Positions 18,959 to 29,052 of a stretch of DNA of 64,000 bases are shown piece by piece. A program made the translations under genes and the position numbers. The DNA comes from Microcystis aeruginosa FD4 (lineage in GTDB: Bacteria; Cyanobacteriota; Cyanobacteriia; Cyanobacteriales; Microcystaceae): assembly GCF_009792235.1 (NCBI RefSeq), contig NZ_CP046973.1, positions 4,216,001 to 4,280,000 of the forward strand, written 5' to 3'. The notes below the pieces were generated by a model, which saw only the letters and a list, made by a program, of their open reading frames with translations, was not told where the DNA came from and did not search any database. Every line of letters begins with the position of its first letter. Position 1 is the stretch's first letter.

Positions 18959-19543
18959 ATGGTCGCAACCACTGAGAAACGCTACACAGTCGCAGAATAC
19001 TTTCAACTAGAGGAAACTGCCACCGACAGACACGAGTATCGAGATGGAGAAATTATTATTATGACTGGGGGAACTCCTAACCATAATCGCATTGCGGGAA
19101 ATTTTTACAGAAGATTTCCCTTAACTATCCAGAATCAAGCCTATGATATATTTATCACCGATCTACGCTTGGCAATACCCGCCTATAATGTGTACACCTA
19201 TCCCGATCTTATGATCGTCAAGGGAGAACCAATTCTTGAAAGAGGACGCACCGATACGATTACCAATCCACAGGTTATTATCGAGGTTTTATCAAAATCT
19301 ACTCAAGACTATAATCGGGGTGATAAGTTTAAGTTTTATCGCTCTCTTAATAGTTTTGAAGAATATATTTTAATCGATCAATATGGTTATTATATCGAAC
19401 AATTTCATAAAAGAGGTGATCATTGGGCATTTCGGGATTATCACGATCAAGAAGCGATTTTAACTTTGTTTTCTCTAGATTTTCAAATATCCCTGACAGA
19501 TTTATATCAGCGGGTGGATTTTACCGCGATTGCAGTATCCTAA
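18959..19543 (+). CDS. Uma2-family (DUF820) putative endonuclease
   Basis: The family has a PD-(D/E)XK nuclease-like fold and is greatly expanded in cyanobacteria; its function is unknown. The 194-residue reading from ATG 18959 begins MVATTEKRYTVAEYFQLEE. Core motifs include YPDLMIVKG and VIIEVLSKSTQDYNRGDKF, holding the acidic and Lys residues of the nuclease core. The in-frame upstream TTG at 18899 is less likely, because AAGGGGG sits just before 18959. Neighbours give no functional clue. Confidence 0.85.
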   Translation: MVATTEKRYTVAEYFQLEETATDRHEYRDGEIIIMTGGTPNHNRIAGNFYRRFPLTIQNQAYDIFITDLRLAIPAYNVYTYPDLMIVKGEPILERGRTDTITNPQVIIEVLSKSTQDYNRGDKFKFYRSLNSFEEYILIDQYGYYIEQFHKRGDHWAFRDYHDQEAILTLFSLDFQISLTDLYQRVDFTAIAVS

Positions 19544-19586
19544 TGACTCAACTAAGCTGTTCGTAATTTAAATTGCTTGTTGAGAC

Positions 19587-19614
19587 GAGGCAAGAGGCAA
19601 GAGGCAAGAGGCAA
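19587..19614. repeat. Four tandem GAGGCAA heptamers
   Basis: Four exact 7-base copies in a row between the convergent Uma2 and pgk genes. The rest of the 19544-19862 gap holds C-rich simple sequence and the pgk terminator. Confidence 0.85.
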
Positions 19615-19808
19615 CAGTAAAGGGATTGAGGAAGATTCGGCTAATCTAAGAATAAGCAGTTTAAATACGTCTTAGCTTATTTAGGGTTTGTCGCAAAGGT
19701 CTTGGTATGATTAACTTCCAATCCAACTTGAAAAACCCACTCCCCATCCCCCCACTTCCCCATCTCCCCCGCAACGCGCACGAAGTGGTCTCCCCACTGC
19801 CTAATTCA

Positions 19809-19840
19809 TAAAAAAAGGTGGGGCAACACCCACCTTGTTT
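19809..19840 (-). terminator. Rho-independent terminator of pgk
   Basis: On the minus strand an AAGGTGGGTGTTGCCCCACCTT hairpin is followed by a run of T, starting 23 bases after the pgk stop. Confidence 0.85.
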
Positions 19841-19862
19841 AAACCTTAGATATTAGCGATAA

Positions 19863-21071
19863 TTAGGCTTCATCGAGAGCGGCAATACCGGGTAAAACCT
19901 TGCCTTCGAGTAATTCCAAACTAGCACCACCACCGGTGGAAATATGGCTCATTTTTTCCGCCACTCCCACTTTTTCCACCGCCGCCACCGAGTCACCACC
20001 ACCGATAATGGTAGTTGTACCCGTAGCAGTTAAATCGGCTAAAGTGTGAGCGATCGCATCTGTACCCGCCGCAAATTTATCGAACTCGAACACCCCCATC
20101 GGGCCATTCCAGAGGACAGATTTACAGTTAGATAAAGCTTTTTGGAAAACTTTAACTGATTCAGGTCCAATATCCAATCCCATCCAACCATCGGGAATAT
20201 TTTCGACCTTGACGATTTGGGAATTGGCCTCTTTATCGAATTTATCCGCTAAGACCACATCGGTAGGAAGGAGGAATTCCACCCCTTTTTCTTTAGCTTT
20301 TGCTTCTAGAGATTTAGCTAATTCCAGTTTGTCTTCTTCCACCAAAGACTTACCAACACTTAAGCCGCGGGCCTTGTAGAAAGTAAAGATCATACCGCCA
20401 CCGATGAGCAGTTTATCGCACTTTTCTAATAAAGTTTCGATCACGCCAATTTTACTAGAAACCTTAGAACCGCCGATAATCGCCGCTAGGGGACGTTGGG
20501 GAGTTTCAATAGCTGCTTGTAGGTAGTTTAACTCTTTTTCAATTAAATAACCCGCCACCGAGGGGCTGAGATAGTGGGTAACGCCTTCCGTAGAAGCGTG
20601 GGCGCGGTGGGCGGTACCAAAAGCATCATTAACGTATAAATCGGCGTTAGCGGCTAATTTTTTGGCAAAATCGGGGTCATTTGCCTCCTCTTCACCGTGG
20701 AAACGCAGATTTTCTAAAAGGGCCACTTGACCGTTAGACATTTGGCTAATCGCTGCCGTAACTCCCTCACCAATACAATCGGGACACATGATTACTTCTT
20801 GGCCCAATAATTCCGAGAGACGTTTAGCTACAGGGGTCAGACGCAAATTTTCTTGAACCTCACCGTCGGGACGACCCATGTGGCTGCATAAAATAACCTT
20901 AGCCCCTTTTTTGATTAAATCCTCAATGGTTGGCAAGGCCGCCCGAATGCGGGTATCATCGCTGATTTTCCCGGTGGCCTTGTCCATGGGAACGTTAAAA
21001 TCGACCCGGACTAAGACCCGTTTGCCCGCTAAATCAGCTTCTGTTAAATTCGCTACTGTTTTTTTTGACAC
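19863..21071 (-). CDS. pgk: Phosphoglycerate kinase
   Basis: Catalyses the reversible phosphoryl transfer between 1,3-bisphosphoglycerate and ADP in glycolysis and the Calvin cycle. It starts VSKKTVANLTEADLAGKR, with the N-terminal signature RVLVRVDFNVPM, SHMGRP, and the C-terminal GGGDSVAAVEKVG and STGGGASLELLEG nucleotide loop. I chose the GTG at 21071 over the upstream in-frame ATG at 21104, because AGGAGG lies 9 bases before the GTG and overlaps the longer version. This gives 402 residues, the normal length. Confidence 0.95.
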   Translation of the reverse strand: MSKKTVANLTEADLAGKRVLVRVDFNVPMDKATGKISDDTRIRAALPTIEDLIKKGAKVILCSHMGRPDGEVQENLRLTPVAKRLSELLGQEVIMCPDCIGEGVTAAISQMSNGQVALLENLRFHGEEEANDPDFAKKLAANADLYVNDAFGTAHRAHASTEGVTHYLSPSVAGYLIEKELNYLQAAIETPQRPLAAIIGGSKVSSKIGVIETLLEKCDKLLIGGGMIFTFYKARGLSVGKSLVEEDKLELAKSLEAKAKEKGVEFLLPTDVVLADKFDKEANSQIVKVENIPDGWMGLDIGPESVKVFQKALSNCKSVLWNGPMGVFEFDKFAAGTDAIAHTLADLTATGTTTIIGGGDSVAAVEKVGVAEKMSHISTGGGASLELLEGKVLPGIAALDEA

Positions 21072-21234
21072 AGCCCATAACCTCCTAGATTGCTTACCGT
21101 ACAATAAAGATTAAATCAGGGTATCGCTACTTGCGACAATTACTTTGACAAAGATTATTTCAGATTTGGGGATCAGTTTTGCAGTTCCAAGACTGATTTG
21201 CCCAGAAAAATTTGATTGGAGAGACTTGCTAATT

Positions 21235-21645
21235 ATGTTTGAGACGATTTTATTTCCCATCGACCACAGCCGCGAAAGTCGTGACGCGACCAGTAGTGTG
21301 ATCGAATTAGTCAAAATCTTTGACAGTCGTTTAGTCCTGTTGTCGGTGGTGGAAACGACACCCACCGGAGAAATTGCCCCCGACGATAAGATGAGTTCGA
21401 TCGAAGCGGTGGATAGATTGTTACAATCGGCGCAAGCGATTTTCGCGCAAGCTGGCATCAAGGCGGAAATGATTGAAAGGGAGGGAATACCCTCTTTTGT
21501 CATCTGTGATGTGGCCGATGAAGTTAATGCCGACCTGATCGTTATGGGTTGTCGGGGTTTAGGATTAACCAGCGAAGGCGTGTCCGAAAGCGTCACCACC
21601 AAAGTTATTAACCTTGCCCCCTGTCCAGTGTTGATTATCCCTTAA
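21235..21645 (+). CDS. Universal stress protein (UspA family)
   Basis: A 136-residue single-domain Usp: MFETILFPIDHSRESRDATS at the start, and MGCRGLGLTSEGVSESVTTKVINLAPCPVLII at the end in two adjoining segments. The latter resembles the ATP-binding G-x2-G-x9-G(S/T) loop, although the final S/T-V spacing is not canonical. ATG 21235 is preceded by GGAG; the longer frame from 21145 adds 30 residues that do not look like Usp. Role: stress-related nucleotide-binding protein, partner unknown. Transcribed divergently from pgk. Confidence 0.88.
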   Translation: MFETILFPIDHSRESRDATSSVIELVKIFDSRLVLLSVVETTPTGEIAPDDKMSSIEAVDRLLQSAQAIFAQAGIKAEMIEREGIPSFVICDVADEVNADLIVMGCRGLGLTSEGVSESVTTKVINLAPCPVLIIP

Positions 21646-21747
21646 TCAGCGATCAGTTATCAGTTATCAGCTTCTCAAGGCAAGGGGCAACAGGCACTCA
21701 TCTTCTCCATCTGGTTACTAAGCTGTACTGAATTTAAACTGCGTATT

Positions 21748-21856
21748 ATACTAAATCCGTTGAGTATAGGCTACTTATGAGGACAGGCACTCATGCAAGA
21801 GGCACTCATGCAAAAGGGTGAATAAATAATCAGTTTTTAATAACCGGATTTAGTAT
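21748..21856. mobile_element. MITE-B, 109 bp
   Basis: Inverted ends ATACTAAATCCG and CGGATTTAGTAT are perfect over 12 bases. The interior contains a duplicated GGCACTCATGCAAGA-like unit and no ORF. A single copy is visible in this window. Confidence 0.75.
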
Positions 21857-21977
21857 GAGAAATTTTAGTACAAATGCTCAAACTTCCTCTCCCTGATCCC
21901 AAATCCGGCGCTCCCTTGCAGTCTTAACAAGTAATTTAGGTAGTAAACAGCTTATTATTGAGGCAATGGGGGAAAAT

Positions 21978-22865
21978 TCACGACAAGACTTTAGCTAAAG
22001 AGGTGGGTAAATCGGCTAATTTTTCTACCACTGTCACCCCAGCTTCTTGAAAATGACGTAAGCTATCTTTTCTCGTATTCTTAGCGGCAACAGAGTAGGA
22101 AAGTTGGTTAGAAATAATTGTTTCTGTATCGCCGAAATTGGTTTCAATCGCTGCATTTAATCCCACAAGATAGGCAATCACCGGTTTTTTGATCGCCGAG
22201 GCAATATATTTGGCCGCCTCGATTTCGGCCTTTCCTCCCACCTGACTGACGAGGAGAATCGCCTCGGTATTTTCATCTTCCTCAAAAACCTGGAACCATT
22301 GGGACAAATTGGAGCCAATAATGCCGTCAGTACCCAAATTTACCGCCATAGATTCACCATACCCGGCTGCTGTTAAAGTTTTCGCCACTTCATCCCCTAT
22401 GCGATCGCCGCGGGTGATCAGACCGATTGTCCCCGATTGATAAAAACTGGGTTCACAAATACCCAACCAAAGATAATTGGGAATAATCACACCCTGGCTG
22501 CCGGGGCCGAGAATTAATGTCCCGGTGGTACTAGCTATCTTTAATAATTCCACCAGATCCAAGGGGGGAACTCCGGGGGTGACGATAATTAATTGGGGAA
22601 TTGCTGCTGCGATCGCTTCTAAGGCCGCATCTAAGACTTGATTGGGGGGAACTAAAATTAAACTGGTCTTGATTTCTCCGGCTTCAGCAACGGCCTCGGC
22701 CACTAGATCAAACACTGGTATCTCTGCGATTATCTCACCACCTTGGCCACTAGCCACCCCCGCTACTAAACAGGTTCCCTGAGTTTTCAATCTTGCCGCA
22801 TAATATTTGCCTAGGGGTCGATCGATCCCTTGCATAATTATCTGATCTTTATCTGTCCATTTCAT
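21978..22865 (-). CDS. Succinyl-CoA synthetase alpha-like CoA-binding protein lacking the phospho-histidine
   Basis: A 295-residue relative of SucD, which binds CoA and carries the phosphorylated His in ATP-dependent acyl-CoA ligases. CoA-binding and ligase regions are recognisable (GVASGQGGEI near 36-45, VTPGVPP near 95, TRGDRIGDEV near 151, LLVSQVGGKAEIEAAKY near 204-220). Where family members have MGHAGAI, this protein reads NFGDTETI, with Asp at residue 246, the position of His246 in E. coli SucD. It therefore may not catalyse the standard reaction, or may be regulatory. The beta-like partner gene lies 8 kb away on the same strand (31034-32218); the DNA between them appears to be inserted. 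Confidence 0.82.
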   Translation of the reverse strand: MKWTDKDQIIMQGIDRPLGKYYAARLKTQGTCLVAGVASGQGGEIIAEIPVFDLVAEAVAEAGEIKTSLILVPPNQVLDAALEAIAAAIPQLIIVTPGVPPLDLVELLKIASTTGTLILGPGSQGVIIPNYLWLGICEPSFYQSGTIGLITRGDRIGDEVAKTLTAAGYGESMAVNLGTDGIIGSNLSQWFQVFEEDENTEAILLVSQVGGKAEIEAAKYIASAIKKPVIAYLVGLNAAIETNFGDTETIISNQLSYSVAAKNTRKDSLRHFQEAGVTVVEKLADLPTSLAKVLS

Positions 22866-22987
22866 ATATTAAGTGTTGGGAGTTGTTTCAGTAAACAGTA
22901 AACAGTAATCAGTGAGACACTGTTGATGGGAGTTTTTTTTTCAGTGGTCAGTAAACAGTAAACAGTAATCAGGTTCTGAAGGCAAGG

Positions 22988-23081
22988 GGAGCATCTCATT
23001 TATGCAAGTGAGTAATTATGCTTGTCGCTAAAACTTGCTTCTGGTAAGGCTTTCAAAATAGCTTGACATAAAACTTAATTT
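22988..23081. mobile_element. MITE-C, partial copy cut by the ISH3-type element
   Basis: It matches the complete copy at 30868-30985 almost base for base from GGAGCATCTCA to CATAAAACTTAATTT, then stops exactly where the ISH3-type inverted repeat begins. The right end of the MITE is absent from the other side of the IS. Confidence 0.85.
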
Positions 23082-23189
23082 CAGTAGATGGAAAAGTTTG
23101 AATAACCAGAGTATTTAGTAACATCTGATACAAAATACTTAGAGAAACTAATTAAGAAAACTTATGTCTAAGAAAAAAGACTATTGCTA

Positions 23190-24554
23190 TTAGCCAGAAG
23201 GCAAATAGATAGTATCAACAACTTGATAGATTTTATCAACGGCTTGCCTTAAAAACGATAGCATTTGTTGAAAAGTAAATAACTCTCGATAAATTAAGCG
23301 TCCACCCCGTCTCGGAAAACAAACTTTTCGCCATAATAAATTAATCCAAATATTAACAAGAAGAAAGGAAATTCCGATAAATAATAAACGAATAACTGGC
23401 TTTTTATTAGTGGTTTTAAGGCGACAAATATTTTTAATTCTATAGCTAGTCTCAATCCCAAACCGCTGACGATAGGCAGTATGAATATAATCTAGTTTAA
23501 TAGATGGTAAATAAACGACATAAGCAAAATATTGAATTCCCTGCTGGTTTCTCTTGCCTTTTTTATATTGACAAACTATCCATAAATCAAAAGTTACACA
23601 ATTATTTTGGTCTTTCCCCATAGTGGAAGTAGTTTGATAACTTTTATTTCCTTGAATAAATTGCTTAATTCCCCCTGTTTTACCTCGGATAATTGCTGGC
23701 ATAATGAAAGGGATTTTTCAAGCTTGTAACCAACGAATAACAGCAATACTAAAAAAGCCTCGGTCTAAATAGGGTTTGCTGAAAAAGTCTTTTAGTGGGG
23801 ACAGGGTGTGGGGTGTAGGGTGTGGGGTGTGGGGTTTTACCAGTTTTGAGGTGGCCAATTACCTAATTTTCAGGGAAAAAGTGCCTAAATTTCCCCCCGA
23901 TCACTGCCATATCCAGTACTTTTTAATTGACAAAAGGTCTAAAAGTCTTACCCAACAAGGTTTTTAGCTTTATTCAGCAAACCCTAAATAAAGAGTTTTA
24001 AAATCTATCTTTAGAGAAGAGCCTAATGCTAATAAATAGGTAATAATGGCGACAGTTGTGTCCGTATTCCGAATCCCCCTGATAGCTAAAGTTAATCTTT
24101 TTCCTTTTTTAATAAGATATAAGGTCGCATAAGCATAAAACGAGCAAGTTCCCTGTTTAGCCTGACTTCGGTAAATATAAGGTTTTTCGCTATCAGATGG
24201 TTCACCATAATAAGGAATTAAATTTAGGTCAATTGCTAATTTAAGCTTTCTTTTTTTGATTCTTGGTAATACCTGACTTTGTCAGGCTAGATTAACTGGC
24301 GACTCTAAGGTATCAAAATCATTTATTTTGTCTAAGTGATGGCGAATATTTCGACCACACCTAGCATTTTTAAGCATTTTAGATGTGTTTTCAATGCTGT
24401 CACAATTGCTGGCTGCCCTGACTAATATTTGATACAAGTCTGAGGCAGTAAATCCACCCTGAGTTTCGAGAGGGATATGTTGAATTAAACAATCAATTGT
24501 TGTTGGTAATGTTTCTGATTCTGTTAGTAGTATTTGGCGGGTTTCGTTAATCAA
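23190..24554 (-). pseudogene. ISH3-type transposase, frameshifted and MITE-interrupted
   Basis: Pieces in order: an N-terminal part at 24282-24554 (MINETRQILLTESETLPTT); a central part at about 23990-24270 (KLAIDLNLIPYYGEPSDSEK, with the first catalytic Asp region, and LTLAIRGIRNT); then, across the MITE-A, LDRGFFSIAVIRWLQ with the second Asp. The C-terminal part at 23190-23702 contains YRQRFGIETSYR, the Y-(2)-R-(3)-E signature. At least one frame change near 24282 and a stop before MPAIIRGKTGG also break it. No active transposase remains. Confidence 0.85.
23771..23985. mobile_element. MITE-A copy inside the ISH3-type transposase
   Basis: 215 bases, ends AGGGTTTGCTGAA and TTCAGCAAACCCT, flanked by AAAT (23767-23770 and 23986-23989). 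It is inserted within the codons just before LDRGFF of the transposase. Confidence 0.88.
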
Positions 24555-24765
24555 TTTTCAAATTTATTGCTGAAGTTTATTGATTTTATTCTAACATTTT
24601 TATGTTTTTTTTGAGCAATTTTTTCTTTGATTAGTCAATCTAGATATAGATAACTTTTACTTATCATTAGTCGTTGCCTGAGTACATAAATACTAAGAAA
24701 ATCCCTAATTTTTTAGCCCCTATCATTTAGCGCTCGCTATTGGACAAAAACTTTTCCATCTACTG

Positions 24766-25136
24766 AGATTGACCGTTGAGCGGTGTAGGGGCTTTTTCTG
24801 CTCACTCACAAAGAACGCCTTGCTCTCTGGTTTCAGCTTTCCCCTCACGCTTAGCCATTTCTGGATCGCCCTTAACTCATCCCCTCTGAGCGGATGGGTT
24901 GTCGATAAGCCCCCTTTAAGCCTCGTGACGTGCAGTTGACGGCTTTTGGTATCCACCTGGTCTAGACGCAGCCTACAGGCTTCAGAAACCCTCAATCCGT
25001 GACGATACATCAACAACACCAGACAGAAATCGCGGGGGGCGTTCCTGCTCCCCTTGATTGCCTCTAGCAGTCTTTCCACCTCACGGCTGGTCAGGTGCTT
25101 GCGGTTATCGAAAATTTGGGTTAAAACCCCGTCGTT
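24766..25136 (-). pseudogene. XerC/D-like tyrosine recombinase fragment
   Basis: The frame reads HLTSREVERLLEAIKGSR then FCLVLLMYRHGLRVSEACRL, whose HGLR-SE holds the first catalytic Arg of tyrosine recombinases, followed by LHVTRLKGGLSTTHPL with the beta-hairpin Lys. The ISH3-type inverted repeat cuts it at about residue 105, so the HxxR, His/Trp and nucleophile Tyr region is missing. The extreme N-terminus is also lost: upstream the frame meets a stop at 25137-25139 inside the left end of the next element. A GTG at 25079 is the only start-like codon. Family role: site-specific recombination; this copy is dead. Confidence 0.8.
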
Positions 25137-25468
25137 TTACGACGGCTTTAAGCTACAATGGAAAAAGCGATAACCAAGCTAAAAACTGAACCTTGACAAC
25201 AGATAGTAAGGGGTTTCGTTCAGAAAAGACTTCAAATTCGGCCTTGAACGAGTAAAACTTTCTAGGAAATAAGGTTGAACATGAGATTTTTTCGACTTGT
25301 TCAAAGTGGCCGGAGGGCATTCGGACACTGAAAACGGACGGGTCGAAAGTGTCAGACTTAAGCAATTAAGCGTTTTTCGCTATCTGCGTCAACCCCGTTG
25401 ACGCGACCACCCTAAAAAAGTGGCGTGGTGAGGAATCGCCGTCCGTTTTACGGCGGCGAGGATGTCAA
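25120..25468 (+). ncRNA. ORF-less IS200/IS605-type element with strongly folded, omega/HEARO-like sequence
   Basis: The left end has the perfect hairpin CCGTCG-TTTTA-CGACGG. The right end has GAATCGCCGTCCG-TTTTA-CGGCGGCGAGG followed by TGTCAA, the same layout as the right ends of the two tnpB elements in this window. Between them are successive complementary arms: TCGTTCA/TGAACGA (about 25215-25250), TTGAAC/GTTCAA, GACACT/AGTGTC and GCGTCAA/TTGACGC. No convincing protein is encoded. IscB/IsrB-linked HEARO RNAs and TnpB omega RNAs are the nearest known types; I cannot assign one without a covariance search. Strand is set by the right-end orientation; the left boundary is approximate. Confidence 0.55.
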
Positions 25469-25488
25469 TAACTCGATGTTGGAATTGC

Positions 25489-26487
25489 CTAATCTTGTTC
25501 AATCGTTACAGAAGGGCAAACAATTGTCCGAAAACCAATGTGGTTAGTGGAGGTATCGATATCCTCCGGGTGACGAGCGGCGGGACGGTAGCGAGCGCAG
25601 TAGTTAGGCGAACAGAGAAAAGAACCCCCTTTAAGTACCTTACGTGGTTTTTGCATTGAGGGTGATAATTTTCGGTTGTAGCTATCTGCTTCTGTTCCAC
25701 CTCTAGGATTTTTGGGCGTGCAGCAAGCTTTTGTCGGGTTTTCTGGATGTTTCTCCCGATACCAATCGGTTGTCCATTCCCAAACATTACCAATCATGTC
25801 GTAGAGTCCATAGCCATTGGCAGGATAGCTACCAACAGTTTCTGTCCCTGGTGGATGATGTTTTAAATTTTCCCAAGGAAACCTTCCTTGCCAGGTATTT
25901 GCCATTACCTTACCGTTGGGCATAAATTCATTACCCCAAGCGAAGTCTGCGCCATCTAATCCGCCTCGTGCTGCTAATTCCCACTGGGCTTCCGTTGGCA
26001 GTTCTTTACCTGCCCATTTAGCATAGGCAAGAGCATCTTCATACACAATATGCACAACAGGGAAATTTTCTCGATTTTTAATGGAACTATTGGGACCTTC
26101 AGGATGTTGCCAGTCAGCACCAGGGACGTACTGCCACCAACATAAAGTCCGGGGATCGACAGGGCGATCGGGCTTAACAAATACTGCCGATCCGGGTACT
26201 AACATTGCGGGATCAGCATCAGGATAGTCTTCTGCTTTCGGCGGTTTTTCTGCAAAGGTAACGTAGCCTGTTTCTTTGACGAATTTTTGGAATTGTTTGT
26301 TAGTCACTAAATACTTATCCATCCAGAAGCCACTGACGGTTACCCAGTGAGCGGGTGCTTCTTCTGGATATTTTGAGTTGTCTGCTCCCATCTGGAAAGT
26401 GCGTTCAGGAATCCAGACCATATCTTTATGGGGAGGTTTACCCGGATGAGAGGGCGGTTTTTTAGATATTTGTGAATTTGAAGTCAT
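25489..26487 (-). CDS. Formylglycine-generating enzyme (sulfatase-modifying factor, FGE/SUMF1 family)
   Basis: A 332-residue FGE-sulfatase domain protein. It should oxidise the Cys of C-x-P-x-R motifs in sulfatases to the catalytic formylglycine. It begins with the family's MVWIPERTFQMGAD, contains LPTEAQWELAARGG (164-176), MIGNVWEWTTDWY (231-243) and ends KGGSFLCSPNYCARYRPAAR. The two cysteines C292 and C297 match the copper-binding pair of true FGEs, which many cyanobacterial FGE-like proteins lack. It sits 130 bases downstream of a sulfatase gene on the same strand, the obvious substrate. It has no signal peptide, so modification would occur in the cytoplasm. Confidence 0.93.
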   Translation of the reverse strand: MTSNSQISKKPPSHPGKPPHKDMVWIPERTFQMGADNSKYPEEAPAHWVTVSGFWMDKYLVTNKQFQKFVKETGYVTFAEKPPKAEDYPDADPAMLVPGSAVFVKPDRPVDPRTLCWWQYVPGADWQHPEGPNSSIKNRENFPVVHIVYEDALAYAKWAGKELPTEAQWELAARGGLDGADFAWGNEFMPNGKVMANTWQGRFPWENLKHHPPGTETVGSYPANGYGLYDMIGNVWEWTTDWYREKHPENPTKACCTPKNPRGGTEADSYNRKLSPSMQKPRKVLKGGSFLCSPNYCARYRPAARHPEDIDTSTNHIGFRTIVCPSVTIEQD

Positions 26488-26553
26488 TTTGAATAAGAGT
26501 AAAGGTTAAAATTACTAGAAGTTAGGCAATGCCCCTATAAACAATGTTTTGGG

Positions 26554-26579
26554 TAGGGGCAATTCATGAATTGCCCCTA
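26554..26579. repeat. 26-bp perfect palindrome between sulfatase and FGE genes
   Basis: Arms TAGGGGCAATTCA / TGAATTGCCCCTA. Related to the dispersed AGGGGCGAATT-type palindromes of cyanobacteria; a similar one is at about 39040. It could act as a processing or attenuation hairpin between the two genes. Confidence 0.75.
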
Positions 26580-29052
26580 AAGATAGCGTCTATGGGCAAG
26601 CCCTAAGACTCAGGAGGTTAGTCACGCCACAACATACCCTTGAATTCTTTCTCAGGATCTGCTGCTGCTGCGTCGTTTTTGATGGTGACTACGACCTTTT
26701 CAAGGATCGCGCCTTCAAACTCGTAGGGGATGTCTTCTGCGTAGTCGTGTGACACGGGTTGTCCGGCATCTCGACCAATATTGAATCCTTCCCCAGATAG
26801 AGCAAACTTGGAGGGTTGGGTCAGGAACTGATTGGGGGGTACCCACTCTTGTCCCCACTCCTTCCAATCTTTTCGATTACCCAACTCCCATTTCGTCTGT
26901 AAATCTGAAACAGGGGTACCTTTGATGGTAATGGACAGTTGAACTTCTCCTAAAGTGCTGTTACCGTACTCGGCTGCATCAAGGCGAGCATCTGCTCCCT
27001 GTAAAGCACTTTTGTTAAATTCAACTTTGAGTTTCACTTCATCATTGGCTGTCAAATTAGCCAGAGCGTTGGTTGGGAGTGGACAACTGACCTTCTGCTC
27101 CCGTTGTCCTAGCCAGTTATAAACATAACAAAGCCGATTCTCATGGATATAGAAACTGTGTCCACCAAATCGTCCCCCGTGAGCCAACAAAACCCCTTCT
27201 GGAGTGTCGCCACTGGAGAAATCAACGGTTGCCGTAATAGAATAAGACCGAGTCCGAATGTTGGGGGCTACCGCTTCAGGAATTTCTGATCCTCCTGGAT
27301 AGTAGATATATCCAAATTCGTCTTCAGGCCAGTCACCCTCACCACTAAAGTCTGGGGGAGCTGCCAACTGAGGGCGTGGCGTTGAAAGGATTTCAGTCGT
27401 TGAGCGATCGTCGAGTGGTACACCGTTATAGATACCTGCTTGCACGAACCACATATTTTTCAATCGTTCGAGCTTGCGGGGATAGACTGTAGCCAAATTG
27501 TGACTTTGAGTCGGGTCTGCTTCCACACGGTGAGGACGACCAAGTTTCCCTTTCCACTCATCGCCATCCATACAGTAGAGTTCCCAGGTATCTAACTCAA
27601 AGTTACTCCAATCAGAAGGTGTGGGAGCGTGAACAGTACAGGCGTGCCAGCCTTTATACCAAACACCTCGGGTTCCCAGCATGGAATAAAACTGAGTCTC
27701 TCGTACCTTCTTAAGCTTCCCATTCTCGTCTTTGGGCTTGAGAGCATCGTCCTTGTAAGGAAACTGGTACTCAGGTCGACCATAATTCGGATGGAAAGTA
27801 TAAGCAAAGCTGATGCCCTCGATGGGGTTTTGGGTGTAGCCTTTGACTACTTCTGGCGGTTCTATGCCGACCATTTCGTAAAGGGTTGGCACGACATCAA
27901 CCGCATGAATATACTGTTTGCGAATACCAGAATCTGCCATCCGCAGTTCCTTATTAATGCCGGGCCCGCACATCATAAAGGGAGTGGCCGCACCGCCTTC
28001 ATAGCCAGACCAACGTTTCCAGTATTTGAAGGGAGTATCAAAAGCCCATGCCCAACCGGAAGGGTAGTGATTGTAGGTTTTTTCTGTCCCTAGATCTTGG
28101 AGAGACGCAAAGTTTGTGTCAAAATCGTCCTCAACGCCGTTGAAGAATAGGTTTTCGTTGACTGAGCCATTGGGACCTCCCTCGGCACTGGCACCATTAT
28201 CCGATACAGCAATGATAATCGTGTTGTCCATTTGCCCTGTTTTTTCGAGAAAGTCTAGCAAACGACCAATTTGTTCATCGGTGTAGGTGGAGAAAGCGGC
28301 ATAAATTTCTGCCATACGGATAAACAGAGCCTTCTCTTTTTGGTTCAAATCACCCCAAGGTCTTACATAATCGGTGGAAGGCCAAGCTTTTCCTGGAGGT
28401 ACTCCAATGATATCTTTCTCAGTAAGCTCACCGTCATATTTCTCATCAAGTACACCCTCATTATGAGGATTGATCGTCGCGGGGGACAAGTCGCCATCAA
28501 AGATTCCCAACGCTTTCATGTTGGCGAGAACCTGTTTGCGGTACTCTTCATAGCCATCTTTAAAGACGCTAGTGTCAATAAAGGAGGTATCCTCTGGATT
28601 GTCTTTATCTCCTAAAGTTGTGTTGTACTCATACTTTAAGATCATCTCCGGCCAGATTTGATGGGGGGCATGATTCGCACCGGGAGAGAAGTACATCATC
28701 CAAGGTTTTTTAGGGGCGATCGCGGTTGTATCTTGGATAAAGGAAATTGCTTTATCTACCAAGTCTTTCGAGAGATGATAGCCGTTCTCCGTGTCCTTTA
28801 AATCGGGTCCATAGGGAGGCTCAATCAGATGATTGTCATAGACGAGATCAGGATACCATTGATCCGTTTCTCCCCCTAAAAATCCGTAATAGCGTTCAAA
28901 ACCACGACCCAGAGGCCAATTCCGCTTGCTTGCCGCCATATTCGCTTCTTCTTCCGGTAGCAAATGCCATTTACCCACAGCGAAGGTATTCCAGCCTCGT
29001 TCACCTAATACGGCTGGAATCATGGCATTTTCAAAGGGGATGCGACCATTAC

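Larger units (their letters stand above)
23082..24765. mobile_element. ISH3-type (IS4 superfamily) insertion sequence, defective
   Basis: Perfect 18-base terminal inverted repeats: CAGTAGATGGAAAAGTTT at 23082-23099 and its complement at 24748-24765. The transposase gene inside is broken by a MITE-A copy. Flanking bases do not form a target duplication (AATTT against AGATT), so a rearrangement has replaced one flank. Confidence 0.85.

Noticed and set aside
25153..25365. 70-residue minus-strand ORF in the structured element
   Set aside because: No family features, and the DNA is dominated by complementary arms expected of a structured RNA.
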